NCBI RefSeq assembly: GCF_024323335.1
Contig: NC_066584.1
Span: forward strand, 272,343,618 to 272,407,617
Length of the DNA stretch: 64,000 bases
Source: Lathyrus oleraceus
Taxonomy: Eukaryota; Streptophyta; Magnoliopsida; Fabales; Fabaceae
Direction: 5' to 3'
A model generated the notes under the pieces. That model was given only the letters and a program-made list of their open reading frames with translations. It did no database searches and was not told the origin of the DNA. A program made the position numbers and the translations under genes. This document shows, in pieces, positions 48,239 to 60,603 of the stretch (the first letter of the stretch is position 1; each line of letters opens with the position of its first letter).

Positions 48239-49088
48239 CTAACCTAGTGTTTCAAATTTTCCACCGTCCATTTCTACTTCCATCATTCTCTGGATCGTTT
48301 CCCTCATCACTACACACCCATTTGTGGCGACAGCCGCACAACAGTTATCAACACTAGGGAATGCTCCACTCTTCATCGGATGATTTGGGACCACAGACAT
48401 TGGAATTTTTAACTGATCTCCATCAGTCACCTTTATTCCTCTCTTGTCCTTTGACATCATTTCCACCCCCACAGGACCCTGCATCGGTACGGGGTTAGTA
48501 TTAACATTCAGTGTTGGTGTCAAACTGATAGCCTTAGAATCCACCATATCCTGGACGACGTGCTTGAAAGCTCTACAACCCTCAATGCTATGTCCTGGTG
48601 CCCCAGAATGGAACTCGCACCTGGCATTCTCATCGTAGTTTGGAGGCCTCTGTCGTAGTTCTACAGGAACCAATATCCTTGGCCGAACTAACCCAAGATC
48701 CCTCAACCTCTTGAACAGAAGAGCATAACACTTGGCTCTTAGCTTTCTGTGCTTTCTGTTGAGGTAGTGGTTGTTGCTGTGGTATCGATGGACTACCAAC
48801 AGGAGTGGTTGCAATGGCAGCATAAGGGTGGTAACGATCCTTGCCGCGTTCTTTTTTTGCCTGCACACCACTTGACTCAACCTCCTTCTTGAGCTGACCA
48901 CTGCCAGAGGACTTCTTTACTATGGATGACGGAGCCTTTCCCTGAACTTTCTCCTTTATCATCCAGCTCTCAATCCTATCCAACCTCTCAGCAATTGCTT
49001 TCTGCCCCAAGGCGAGCCCTTGCACGACTTTGAACAACTCCCTCATCATCTCTTTCAATTCGAGAATGTCGGCGTTGGGTGGATCCAT
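48239..49088 (-). pseudogene. gag remnant of the inner element lacking the capsid domain
   Basis: The N-terminus (MDPPNADILELKEMMREL, then ALGQKAIAERLDRIES) is helical and coiled-coil-like, as in Tat Gags. It runs through a Pro/Gln-rich part (SIPQQQPLPQQK). After a frameshift near 48750 it continues with YALLFKRLRDLGL and the knuckle CEFHSGAPGHSIEGC. The capsid domain that should lie between (compare VIYARKMSTQT and FVKQYKYNVD in the outer element) is absent. The product could not form particles alone. Confidence 0.8.
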
Positions 49089-50148
49089 CAGTTAGGATAT
49101 CTGAACGGAAGAGCTATGCGCACCGGTTAGATACTGACACCTACAAAACAGCAAACAAGGTTAATATGACTCACACATGCAATGTCTATCCGTATGAGGC
49201 ATTGTCCTTTGATTCTAGCTTCATTGAGACGGGTAATATTTCATCAATAACATTCTGACCTCCGGATATCTCTCGACCAGAATCTCAATCAAAAATGGAC
49301 CCTGAGTACGGATAGACATGGTTTAAATGCAAATGAATGCGAAATGGGACTGATGCAAATGCATGAATGCAGGTCACTGTGCCATCTCCAAGTCGTCTGA
49401 AGACCCATTAAGTCTCTGAACCAGTCACAGTCATCTGAGGACCCATGTAACCATAAGTCCAACTTGGAAAGTTCCAAAATAAACGGAACAGGGGATATAT
49501 CACCCTCATCACAGGACAATCTCTGGACAGGTAGTCACAAGATCCTCTGAACAAGTGCCCTTAAATTCAGCCTAGGGATCCGAAATAAACGGAACCCTCT
49601 GATAGATATCACGGATAGAACTCCAACGTGTCAGAGATAGATATCCATAAGTCCATCTGAACCATAGTCACCATCAGTACCTGCAAATGATTCAACCCCT
49701 CCCCACTCACGGGTGTCATCTAGGCCAGGGTAAGGTCAAGAGAAACGCAGGATAAACAACCCTTTCATAGAATATCATCATGTACACACCCGAAGTATGT
49801 AACGATGATACCCCATCAGAGTCTGAACTGCTCGTGATATCAAGTTCTACTAAGTGGCGCAATATCACCCGCTTCTCATGAATCACTCTACTCCTAGGTG
49901 TCCTAGAGTTCACTCGTAGCCTGGGTATTGGGCCTTTTACCTCATGTAACTCCCACCCCAACGGAGAGATAACACAGCACAACCAGATGAACAGATGAAT
50001 GCAAACATAAATGCAAACAAAAAATACAACCAATAAATAAATGAATGCAATAAATGAAACAGAAAAAGCAACCAAACCCTATCCTAGAGAGCGCTAGGAG
50101 AGACTCGCTTAGGGAAGATGGACCAGCAGGAGGTCAACTTCTCTTATA
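49089..50148 (-). other. 5' leader of the inner element
   Basis: About 1 kb of non-coding sequence between PBS and gag. Unlike the outer Ogre, no ORF1 is present upstream of gag. Confidence 0.6.
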
Positions 50149-50166
50149 TCCCCAGCGGAGTCGCCA
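50149..50166 (-). promoter_or_regulatory. Primer binding site, tRNA-Arg type (inner element)
   Basis: The plus strand reads TCCCCAGCGGAGTCGCCA, one base different from the outer PBS, 2 bases from the LTR. Confidence 0.9.
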
Positions 50167-50168
50167 GC

Positions 50169-53100
50169 TGTCGCATTACGCGAAAAACCGGCGGGAAAAC
50201 GAAACAACAGAGCCGCCACCGTGCGTTATTTATCCCAAAAGAGGGAAAGGAAACGCTCGAAGTAAACCTGGAAAAGACATGGCCTCGCGACCAAAGAGAG
50301 ATGGGATCGGGAGTCGGTTATACGAAGGGAAGGTATTAGCACCCCTACACATCCGTCGTACTCGACGGGATCCACGCACAAAAGAAAGGATAAGGTTGCT
50401 AAAAACTGATCACAAACTGCACACAAGGCTGGAAGGAAACACAGAAAGACAAGAGAAACTAACTCGGCAGGATATCGCATCCTGGGCCTACGTAGTCTGT
50501 CAGGCACAGACATCAGAGTCGACGTAGTTCGGGACAGGGGAAAACGTGCTCGCTAGGATGTTGCATCCTATGCATACGTATCTTCTCTAACCAGAGAAGA
50601 ATCAGAGCACTCGTAGCTCGGCTAACGCACGCCAAACAGAACACAAACACAGGAAACCGACTGCCAATCGTTGGACTTACGTCAGACTCCACACAAACAA
50701 GCAAACAAGACACAGGAAACCAACTGCCAATCGTTGGACTTACGTCAGACTCCAAACGCACACAAAAGGGGTTGAAAAAGCAAAAGGGCGCCCGGAGAGA
50801 TCAGCTCATCTCCTGCCTACGTACCTCATCTGGTATGAGGATCAGGGCGACGTAGTTCCCCTACACAGGGAAAGAACTTCTAACCTAACCAGAGACTGGG
50901 AAATGACAAACTAGAAGGGAGTCTGACTCGAGCCTAATAGTTATCATGTAAATTCACCATGGTCCTAGGTTAAGGTTTCTATCTAACTTGCACAGGGAGC
51001 AAGCTATCCTAAACAGCACAGGCAAATACATACAAGCACACAAAGCAAGCACACACACTATATGCACACAATTGGGCTCATACAAGGTTAGGCTGTGAAA
51101 CACAAGCCAATTGGAATCGAGTGTAGTTAGCTCTTAACCCTAACATTGAGAGTTAGGGTGAAGCAGATGAAATGGGAAGTGAGGGTAAGACCTCACAGCT
51201 CTTATCCCTGGCCTGGGAGAGCTTCAGACAAATGAAAGTGTAGGAGTTCAGAAAGTAGGAACTCTTCTCCACATATGACTGACACAACATGGATCTTGGG
51301 TTAATATCCACAATGCATCAACACATGGTGTGTGAGCAAAGTGGATGACACACTGACTAGCAGGAGATGGATTGCACATCTCTTTTATCTGCCAATTGCC
51401 TCATAGAGGTCTTTTCCTGCTTGGCACAAAGATAAACAAACACAAGCATTGCCTCTTAAGGAGGGCTTCAGACAGGTGCCTGCCCAAGTAACAGGACAGG
51501 TCTTCCAGACTACATGAAGTCAGAGAGTTATACCTTAGTGGTTAAGCAACCAAGCAAAGCAAAAAGCAAGTTCAAAAGAACTCAAAGCAACTTATGTACC
51601 TGAAAAAATCTAACCCAATCAGTATACAATTCAAACAATCAAACAGACAGTCAATCACACAATCAGACAGATAAGCAAGCAATGTGCAAGGCACAAGCCA
51701 ATGGGCACAACACAAGTAACTTGGCATCAACCTACAAAACAACTCAAAGTTAGTCAATATTAACCACTTAATCAACTCAAGAGAGTGAGCAACTCCAATC
51801 ATGGCAATGTGCTTCTTAACCTGAAATCCACAACCCAAATGATAAGTCCAAACCACTAGGTCCAAGCCTAGGGTCAAAAGTTGATCAAACATTCAAAACA
51901 GAACATGAAATTTAACATGGATCAACTTCATTCAATCAAGAACACAATCCAACAAGTCCCATATCAATATCATCAACCAAATTCATTTCATGAACCAAAT
52001 ATGGCAAGGTATGCAAGTTGTAACCACATTGTGACATCAGAATGAACAAATGCACATTAATTCAAAAATGATTCAAATAATCTCAACAAAATTCATGAGC
52101 AAACAGAACATATAACATGATCATCACACAAAAAATTAGAGGCATTGGACCATATTAGGCATGGTAATCAAATCACATAAGTCAAGGCAAGCACAACAAG
52201 CTCATATGTGACACAACTTGGCACACCAACTTAGCACAAGCATAAAACAGAGATGAAACATGGTGAAAACCTCAAACCAAAGCCAAAACAACATTCAACC
52301 TGTCTAGAATTAGTGTGCAAAGTTTCACATTCATAGGATAAAGAACAAGCATTTCATGATCAAATGAAAATCAAGGCAATTCAAAAGCTCACATATGACC
52401 ATCCAGAAAGAAAAATCTCAATCAAATCAGAAATCAATCCAAAAATTCCACCAAAAATCATGAGTAAGCAGAACATCTATAACATGCATCATACAGAAAA
52501 TCAAGGCAATTGGAGATCATTTGGCATAGTAACCATATCAATCAAGTTGAACATCACAAGGTGTGACACAAATTGTCACACCTACCTTAACATGATCATA
52601 AAACAGCAATGACACATGATAAAAATACCAAATCAACACCATAATTTTAAGCAAATTGTCTAGTTTCAACATGTAAAATTTCAGATTCATTGGATAAAAG
52701 CTCAGCATTTCACAAATGATATGGCAAGGCAAGGTACAAAATGCATACATGTTTACAAACCCTAGCACAAAATAATTTCTAGCCAAGCACAATTTATGGA
52801 AAAATGTTCATAAAATACTAGACAGAAAATGGAATGCAATGCAAAAAACCTCATATTTTTTGGAGCATTATTTAATTATTTATGAATTTTGGAAGTTGGA
52901 GAAAAATTAAAAAAATGATGAAGCATAGCATATGAATGAATGGAGGGAAATGAAATAATGTGGCATGGCATTTGAATTTTTGACACAAGCCAGAATCGAA
53001 GGGGAACACGATTTGAATTATGGCGCCAGGCTGCATGAAACGCAGCCGTTTCATTTATGTGCTGTCCAGGTCAACACAAGTCAACACGCATGGACCAATC

Positions 53101-54875
53101 ACAAACCAGCATGGCAATTACATGCACCAATCAGAATCAAGCTCTGGAAAAACACATGCAAGCGCAGAAAAAAAAAGCTTCTAAAGATCAAACACGGCCT
53201 GGAAATGAAATTCATCAATCTTCATCGTGTTCATCATGAACAGTGCCAGGCTCAAGAACAATTTTCTCAGATTTCAACAATAAGCACATCAATAGGTAGA
53301 TCTTCCAACAAGGAGCACGAATCAATGCATAGCTAAGGTTAAATCAACACATACAAGGAGAATCGAAGCAATCTATTTTCATGCATGAATCTTTAACTTG
53401 ACCTAACTCACTCAATTCTGCATGGATTTCAATGATCTAAAGCTCAGATTAACCAGCATCAAAAGATGAACAACAATAGCATAATGAAATTGAGAAATAA
53501 GAGGATCGATTTGGAACCTATTTGAAATGCAGAACTGAAATTCGATGGATCCAAGGCCTTGTGATGCTTCAATGCTCCTCCAGTATGCTTGTATGATTGA
53601 TTGGATGAAGAATTGAGGATTAATTGCACGCGATCTCTCAAAAATCTGAATCCACCATTGTTGAGTTCAAGCTTCAAGCTGCTTCAAAACTGCACGAATT
53701 CCTTTGGATCTTCCTTCAAACTTGCTCCATAATGCCTCCAGATGATGAATTGCTCAAGAGAAATGGATCTTGTTTGGAAAAAAATTGAAGAAAAATTTGA
53801 GAGAAAACTTTGTGATTTTGATCTAGATCTGTGAATTGTGACTGCGGTTAGCTGAAAACAGTTATGCTTAGTGTTATATACCTCTCCCTAATCACTCTCC
53901 TAATCATGTTTAAGCCATGGTAATTGGAATTATCAAGAAATGAGGTGCATATGCCAATTTGATATTTCACCTTATGCATGAAAGTTATGGATGAACAGTA
54001 CACGGGTTTGGGTTCAAATTCACTTAAAAAACCATTTTGGAGCCAATGGTCATGATAGAATGTGTGAACAATGCACCAATTTCAAACTTTAATTTTCCCT
54101 CCAAATATCAAGTGAATTTCCAAATGATTATGCGATGATAATGCATGGCATGTAATGCATGATTTGGAAAGCATAGGTCAAAAGAAGAATGATGCAAAAA
54201 GAACCACTTAATTTGGACTTTTGGTTTGAAAGTTATGCCCACTTGAAGTTCAAACCACACTTGGCCAAGATTGATCCATATCTCTTCAACCACACATGAG
54301 AAATTTATGATCTTGGGCTTTTTGGAAATGGGAGAGAAAGATCTTCAACTTTCATGTTGGACAAAATTTCATTTGAAGCTTTCTTGATGATATAATCTTG
54401 GGTTGAAAACCTTTCCATTTTTGGCAAATTCAAATTACAGGTCACCTGTTATTTTTGGAAAGTTTTGATCTGACTTCAAATCCTTCAATGTTGGTGTTTG
54501 AAATGTCAAATGAGACTTGTTGTCATATGAATGAGGCATCTCTAACCATCTCCCACCTCCAAATCCACAGTTGAACTGACAGTTGACTTCTGTTGACTTT
54601 TTAGGGTTTCAAATTATTTGCACATTGACTGATGATCTCTGAGCTTTCAACACTTGGCCACATCACTTCAAAATGATCCTTGAACCATATGAGCTCATTG
54701 TACCAACCCTAGGGTTTTGATCTCATGGAGAATGCACTTGTTGCCTTGTACAGTTTAATCTCCTGACCTGCCTGACTGATGACATGCAATGAACTATGTA
54801 ATGAACAATGAAATGTTAATGACCTAAAAATGAAAATGTATATACAAATGGGAGGTGCAAATTTGAGGTGCTACA
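50169..54875 (-). repeat. 5' LTR of the inner element
   Basis: 4707 bp; it aligns with 37202-41615 over its length except for the 292 bp at 52300-52591. About five differences in the first 205 bases by eye, so insertion is recent on the scale of this region. TATATAA (minus) at 53874-53880. PBS-like word GGTGGCGGCTCTG (minus) at about 50208-50220. Confidence 0.95.
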
Positions 54876-57800
54876 CATACCACACACAAAAAATATGCAA
54901 AAGGTGTGGCCTAATCTCATCCATACTCATGTCAATTTGTCAATCAACTAGCATTAGGACTTTGAGATGTCATAGGCCAAATGGAAATGAATGAATGAAG
55001 AAGAGGAATGAGATGGATTGGGAAGGGGATGAATGAAATCACAAATTGGTCAAAGGAGGACTCTTACCAAATTAATATCATTCATTCATTTTGGGAGATG
55101 GAATGTACATTCCATCAATCCCCTAAATTCAATGATATTAACTTGACAAAATCAAATCATCCTTAACCAAGGCCCAACAATAATAAGCAAACTCAACCAA
55201 GTTAATACAATTGGTCAACACAATTAAAATGACACTTATTCAATTAAAAATAGTAAAATAATGCATTAAATTTAAATATGTTTTGACCAAATCCTAAAAT
55301 CTCATCAAAACACCAAATAAATGGCCATGAGATTTATCATAGGTCAAACAAGGTCAAAGGACCTTGGAGAAAAAATTTCATAATTTTTGGACACTTAAAA
55401 ATATTTTTAACCAATTAAAAACAAATGGAACAATTAATTCATGAAAAATATTAATAATGATCCAAAAAATAATTTTAATTCAGAATATGAAAGAGAAAAA
55501 TATTTGAAATTTTTTGGTGAAAGTCCCATATTTTTTGGATCAATATTAAATTTATTATGAATTATTGAATAAAATGGAATTAAAATGAAATTCAGAAATT
55601 GCTAAAATACGTGGACCATCAGATCTCCCTCATTAATTGAGGTGGCAGATCTAATGATCCAAAACACGCGTTCCACCAATGTCCTAGTCAACCGCGTGGA
55701 AAATGAAGTAATCAACATCAACACTCCAGATTATAACGTGGGACTTGGATCAAGTGGTTCAGAGGTGAGACACCTCATCGCCGGAGCCAGAGCTCCGGTC
55801 ATCTTCCCCGGTGAGCTCCACCGGACTGGTCAAGATGAACCACCACCAAAATAATAAACAGGGATATGATCTTAAAGAAAAAACATAATTGAGCACGAAT
55901 ATCACCTCCAATTCATCCAATTCCAACTATATTGAGAGATATGTGGAATTGAAAAATGAGGTTCATGATCTAAGTTGCTTCGATTTGGCCTCAAAGCAAC
56001 TCAATCTTCCCTGCCTACATTGGTAGGACTTCAGAAAACTCAAGAATCAATATAATTGAGCAACAACTTAAGAGAATCGAAGAGTTTAAAATTTCTGCAA
56101 ATTACCTTCAATGGAGGTCTGAACTTGCTAGATCTTTATCTGAATTGTGCTTGGCTTCACTTCACTTGCTTGCAGGAGAGGAATGGAAAGGTTTAGAAGC
56201 AATAGACTCCTGGAGAATTGAATTCCAAAACAGTGGAGATTCAAGCTCAAATTCAAATGAATTTATCAGGGTTATCTTCTTAGAGTGAAGGGTTTTCAAT
56301 GGAGATTTAAAGCTGGCGCAATGTGTGTGTGATTTCTGAGCAAATGCAATTGTATATATAGCCAAATCCATGTGATATTTACACACTCTTTTCAACCTTC
56401 CAAATTTGGCAAATGATGATAGCATGGTGCATGGGCGCGCATAGGCCCATGAAATGATGGTTTGAAGTCCAAAATGAATGATCATATATGTTGAAGCAAG
56501 CTTGGAATGCAAGGGAATTGAACATTGTTACTTGAAGTTGGATCCATGCCAAATGATATCAGCCTGTTTAAGCCATGCGCAGCCTATGCATTTCTTACCC
56601 AAAATGAATGAATTTGAGCACTTTGGAAAGGTGAGATCAAGAGGAACAAGTTTTATGTTGAACACTTTTTCATTTGGAGTTTGGAACTTGGAGAAATTTG
56701 AGGTGGAAGTTTGGAAAAATTTGACATATCAAAATTTTTCTAAGTGTCAAGCCATATGTCTCAATATTCCACCTTGCTTAACTTTTTATGGGAGCTTCAA
56801 ATGAGAAAAGTGTCTACATAAAAGTTGTATATCTCTCAAAGAAATTCAAAATGGTCACCAATTTCATGTCATTTGGATTTGAAATGATAGAGTTATACAT
56901 TTTTGAAGTTTGGAAAAATCACTTGATCAATGGTATAGGTCAAAAGTGACCTATAATGTAGCCTCATATCACATGTTCAAAGAAGTTGAATTATCTCCCA
57001 CTCCAAACATCAAAGTTGAATTAGACACATTTAATTTGATTGTTAAAATTGTAAATCTTTCATCTTATATAAATTGAGCAAGTTATGTACTTGGGAAGTT
57101 GACTTTCAAATTAGGGTTTAGACAAAATGACCTATAATGTTTCAACATAGAAAATGATTTTCCAAGCAAACCTAGCTCTAGGTCTCAACATGAAAGTTGT
57201 TTATAATGTCATTTAGAGTAAGTTTTCTCTTGGAATCATTTTCATATAGTAAAAATTGTAGGAGATGGGGTCTAGGGAGACCCAGTTTTGATCAGATGAA
57301 TTCATCTGGCCAACCACCATCAACCATCTTGCTAATTTCCAATTCTCTTGAGTTTCTTGGCTCATGGTAGATCATATATTCATAAGATAATGAAATTTGG
57401 AGTGTCCCTTGAGAAATTTGATCAATTGGTGAGATAGCTTGTTGGAGAAGTTACTCAAGACACCCAGTCAAACTAGGGTTTCCAAGCTAAATCACCCTCA
57501 AACTCTTGAAGCAAACTTGATCAATATAACATGTAGAGAACATTGGGACTCATAAATGATGTTTATAACCATTCTTTAATAAATTCTTGGTTGTACTCTT
57601 TGTTCATGAGGGTCTTAAACCCTAGATGTGATCTTGATGAATCAATGAGATCATGCCCTACCTACAAAAGAGTTAGATAGAGACAAAGACATATTTTTGG
57701 TATTTTGGTTAGTAAAATGATAATATACAAGTATGATATAATCACAAAGTGCTTGGTGATCTCTCCCAAAACAAACCCAATGAAAAGGGGTAAGGATGAT

Positions 57801-57877
57801 GCCAAGGTATGATCTCAATGCTTATGCTTATGATGGAATTACATGAGGGATTTTAGGGTAAAAATTGGGGTCTTACA
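54876..57877 (-). repeat. 5' LTR of the outer Ogre, promoter-bearing part
   Basis: It begins with the right copy of the CATAC duplication and continues the outer LTR to TCTTACA (57877). It aligns with 16325-19323 of the 3' LTR. The TATA box at 56353-56360 drives leftward transcription, so the inner element lies in the transcribed R/U5 part. Confidence 0.95.
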
Positions 57878-57882
57878 TGTTG
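57878..57882. repeat. Target site duplication, outer Ogre (right)
   Basis: TGTTG, identical to 14618-14622. Confidence 0.9.
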
Positions 57883-58430
57883 CTTCTTACTGTGCCAAGA
57901 AACTAACCAACTTCCGAACAACTGACAATTACCACTAGTGCTTTTCTTGTGCGACATACATCCTGCAAACTTAGAATCGTAAAAACCTACTAAGCTACAG
58001 TTGCTACCTTTGGGAAATCAAAGATCGTGATGTGAGGTTCCATTAAGATACCTAAAATTATTTATAAAATCTTAAAGTGAGATTCTCTAGATGACGCCTG
58101 AAATTGAGCACACATGCACATACTAAACATAATATCTGGCTTGCTCGTAGTTAAATAGAGTAAATATCCTATTATACCTTTGTAATTGGTAATGTCGATC
58201 TCTACGCTTGTTCATCTTTATCTATCAACCCATTTAAAGCCATGAGAGTTGATGTGTTTTTTGAATTCTGCATATCAAATTTCTTTAAAAGCTTCAAGCA
58301 ATACTTTGTTTGGCTTATGAACTTGCCAACTTTAGTATGTTTTATCTACAATCCAAAGAAGTAGGTAAGGTCTTCCATTAGAGACATTTCAAACTCCCTA
58401 TGCATCAAACTCACAAATTCCTTGCAAAGA
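57878..58430 (-). pseudogene. copia RT/RNase H fragment, upstream piece
   Basis: On the minus strand, with frameshifts and stops, I can follow MHREFEMSLMEDLTYFFGL, IKHTKVGKFISQTKYCLKLL and KKFDMQNSKNTSTLM, then IIGYLLYLTTSKPDIMFS and, at the end, SLVGFYDSKFAGCMSHKKS and WLVSWHSKKQ. This is the C-terminal RT to RNase H segment of Ty1/copia pol in the normal order. The fragment is cut by the outer Ogre; its continuation (DEAEYV) is at 14572-14622. At least four stops or frameshifts show it was already dead or died later. Confidence 0.85.
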
Positions 58431-60600
58431 GAATACAAGAATATGAGAATGAGACGATCTAGAGAGGGTGAATAGACCTCCAAAGTAAAATTGACATATT
58501 TGAAAAATAGTTTTGAAAAGTTTATCAGAGTTTAAAACAAAAATTGTTTGCACGGAGGAAGCAATGTGTGTATAAATTTATTATGCTTATCAAACTGGAT
58601 ATACACGTAACACCTTAATCGGTACACAATATGATAGATCAAATGGAACAACTAGCAAAAAACAATCAAACGAAGTATTAGATTAAATATTAAGTTTACA
58701 CGTGGTGTGTAAATGAACAAAGTCGATAGATACGTTATGGATTCTAACACCCGAATTTTCATCCTTAATCAACAATAAAAAAGCTTTGAAGTGTCGATTC
58801 AACAAAACCTCCACTTAATCGATAAATCGCTTTCGAGACAAAACCTAACAGCATATAATTATAAGAAAATGATAAAAATAACCTAAATATGAAATTATGA
58901 AAAATCAAAATAGACAGTATATGTGTGTGTGAGAGAGAGAGAGAGAGAATTGTATGCCAGATTTATTGTGGTTCGACTATCATCCTTGTCAAGCCTACTT
59001 TACTCTCAATTGGTTTCTCATCAAAAAAAATTGTCTTCTAATATAGGTTGTGATAAATTACACGATGTTTATTACAATCGCATGATGTTTATTACAATCA
59101 CAATATCCAAATAATGCTAAAAATATAAAAATCATATATCTGGATTTCTTGACTTGTACACAATATCCAAACTAAATTCTCACGAAATTTTTACTCGAAA
59201 TTATATTGAATCTTCCAGTCCAAATGTTTTTTCTCCAATGATTGTGTTCAGTAGTGATGTTTCCTCGATCCTATCGGTATCTTGAGTGTTGATATAACCA
59301 AAGATTGAGAAGAACTCACACTTTGTCTGTAGGCTTCCACATAACACTTCGAAAGTAATTGTAGAGAGAAGAACATCTCTCTTTTATGTTGGACTTGTCA
59401 AAACCAGTCACAACATCACACACCTTACAAACCTATGAAATCTCAAGAAAATTTTCAAAGAAACGTTAAACACAATAACAAAATATCATTAACAATTACA
59501 AATATTCAACAATGTGATTTAGATCCATACAAAAAGTAATACTTATCCCCTTGATATCATACATTTCCCAACCCATTGTTTTCTATTGTATATTCAAAAC
59601 ATGTTAGGTTGCACAATTAAGAATATGATTTTGAAGTTCTTGAGTGATTCAGTTATAAATTCAAATGTGATAGAGAATTGTTTGAATGAAAACAATCCAT
59701 AAGGGAGTGAATCAGACTCCCATAAAATATAAAACAAAGAGAAAAAGACTTGGAGTGACTCTTGAATGTTCATATATAGGAACACTATTAGGAAGACTTG
59801 GATGAACGCCTAACAGTTAGAGTATAACTGCAATGACACTACTCTTAAGTACTACAAAATTTGTTTCTTAAACTTCAAAAATGGGAGACAGACTCTTATT
59901 TCCCGAGAAACTATGTCATACATTTGAAAGGAATGATGTGGGGTATTTAGAGAAATTCCAATCAAAAGGAGAAGAAGCTTTGGCAAATCAGTCCCAAGAA
60001 GGTATGCCCATGTTTGTGGCCTTCTCATAAGATCTTGATTCTTATGGGCCAGAGTATACAGAAGATGTCCCCAAATAAGCGTTATATATCCATGTATATC
60101 TTTAAAGCAAAGTTTGTTCCTCCACTAGCCCTAAAGTGTGATATTTTATTGTTCTATCATTTACACATATTCACATAAAGAGAAAGAATCGGATTGAGAA
60201 AAAGTATCTCATTGACCCACCAGTTCACTTAGAGAGAAAATGTTGAACATTATGATTTTCCGACCTTTTATATTCCTTCTAAAGCAACGTCTACACTAGC
60301 TTCCCTTTGATAGATTAATAAAGGAAAAAAAGGGAGTAAAATAACTTAGAAAACTAATTTCTCCAGTAAAATAGAGCCACCACCAGAGAAACTATAATCT
60401 TGTCACCGCAAGTCAAGAAAGAAGTAAAAGAACAAAAATAAATATCAGAGAAAATAAGAAGAGCATACCAAATAAGAAAGATCATTAATGTATGTTAGGA
60501 GAAAGAAGAGAATTTTTTTTCAAAATAACCAATATTTTAAAAATTAATTCCAAAATAACAAGTTTTTCAAAAAAAAATCTGAAATAACCATATTTAAAAG
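58431..60600. other. Unassigned repeat-rich DNA
   Basis: It starts with GATCTAGAGAGGGTGAATAG (58464), a diverged inverted relative of 14521-14571, and has a (GT)(GA) run at 58922-58947. No credible coding region or element boundary was recognised. Confidence 0.4.
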
Positions 60601-60603
60601 AAT

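Larger units (their letters stand above)
37202..54875 (-). mobile_element. Inner Tat-type element, deleted and non-autonomous, minus strand
   Basis: It has two LTRs, exact TSDs, a tRNA-Arg PBS and a PPT, and is 17,674 bp long. The internal part is 8.55 kb. On the minus strand it contains a gag remnant without capsid domain (48239-49088), a protease-linker remnant without active site (47864-48238), a short RT piece (47014-47235), RNase H remnants and an integrase C-terminus (45271-46097), then a 3.6 kb 3' UTR with a tandem array. It sits in the outer 5' LTR downstream of that LTR's TATA box, in the same orientation. Without RT and integrase cores it must have moved using proteins from another copy, or decayed after insertion. 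Confidence 0.92.
14623..57877 (-). mobile_element. Outer Ogre-lineage Ty3/gypsy retrotransposon, minus strand, with two insertions
   Basis: LTR ends (TGTAAGACCCC...GCTACA on the minus strand), matching TSDs, a tRNA-Arg PBS and a PPT define it exactly. It spans 43,255 bp. Removing the inner element plus one TSD (17,679 bp) and the solo LTR plus TSD (3,763 bp) leaves 21,813 bp, typical of Ogre. Gene order on the minus strand is ORF1 (33288-34625), gag (30972-32907), protease (29548-30945), RT/RNase H/archaeal-type RNase H (23189-25447), integrase (22211-23188), then a 3' UTR with tandem repeats. ORF1 upstream of gag and the second RNase H are established marks of Ogre/Tat. Gag-pol has multiple stops and frameshifts, so this copy is not autonomous. 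Confidence 0.93.

Noticed and set aside
50054..50527. 157-codon plus-strand ORF across the inner PBS and LTR end
   Set aside because: It overlaps the PBS and LTR end antisense to the element; the matching frames in the other LTR are cut differently.
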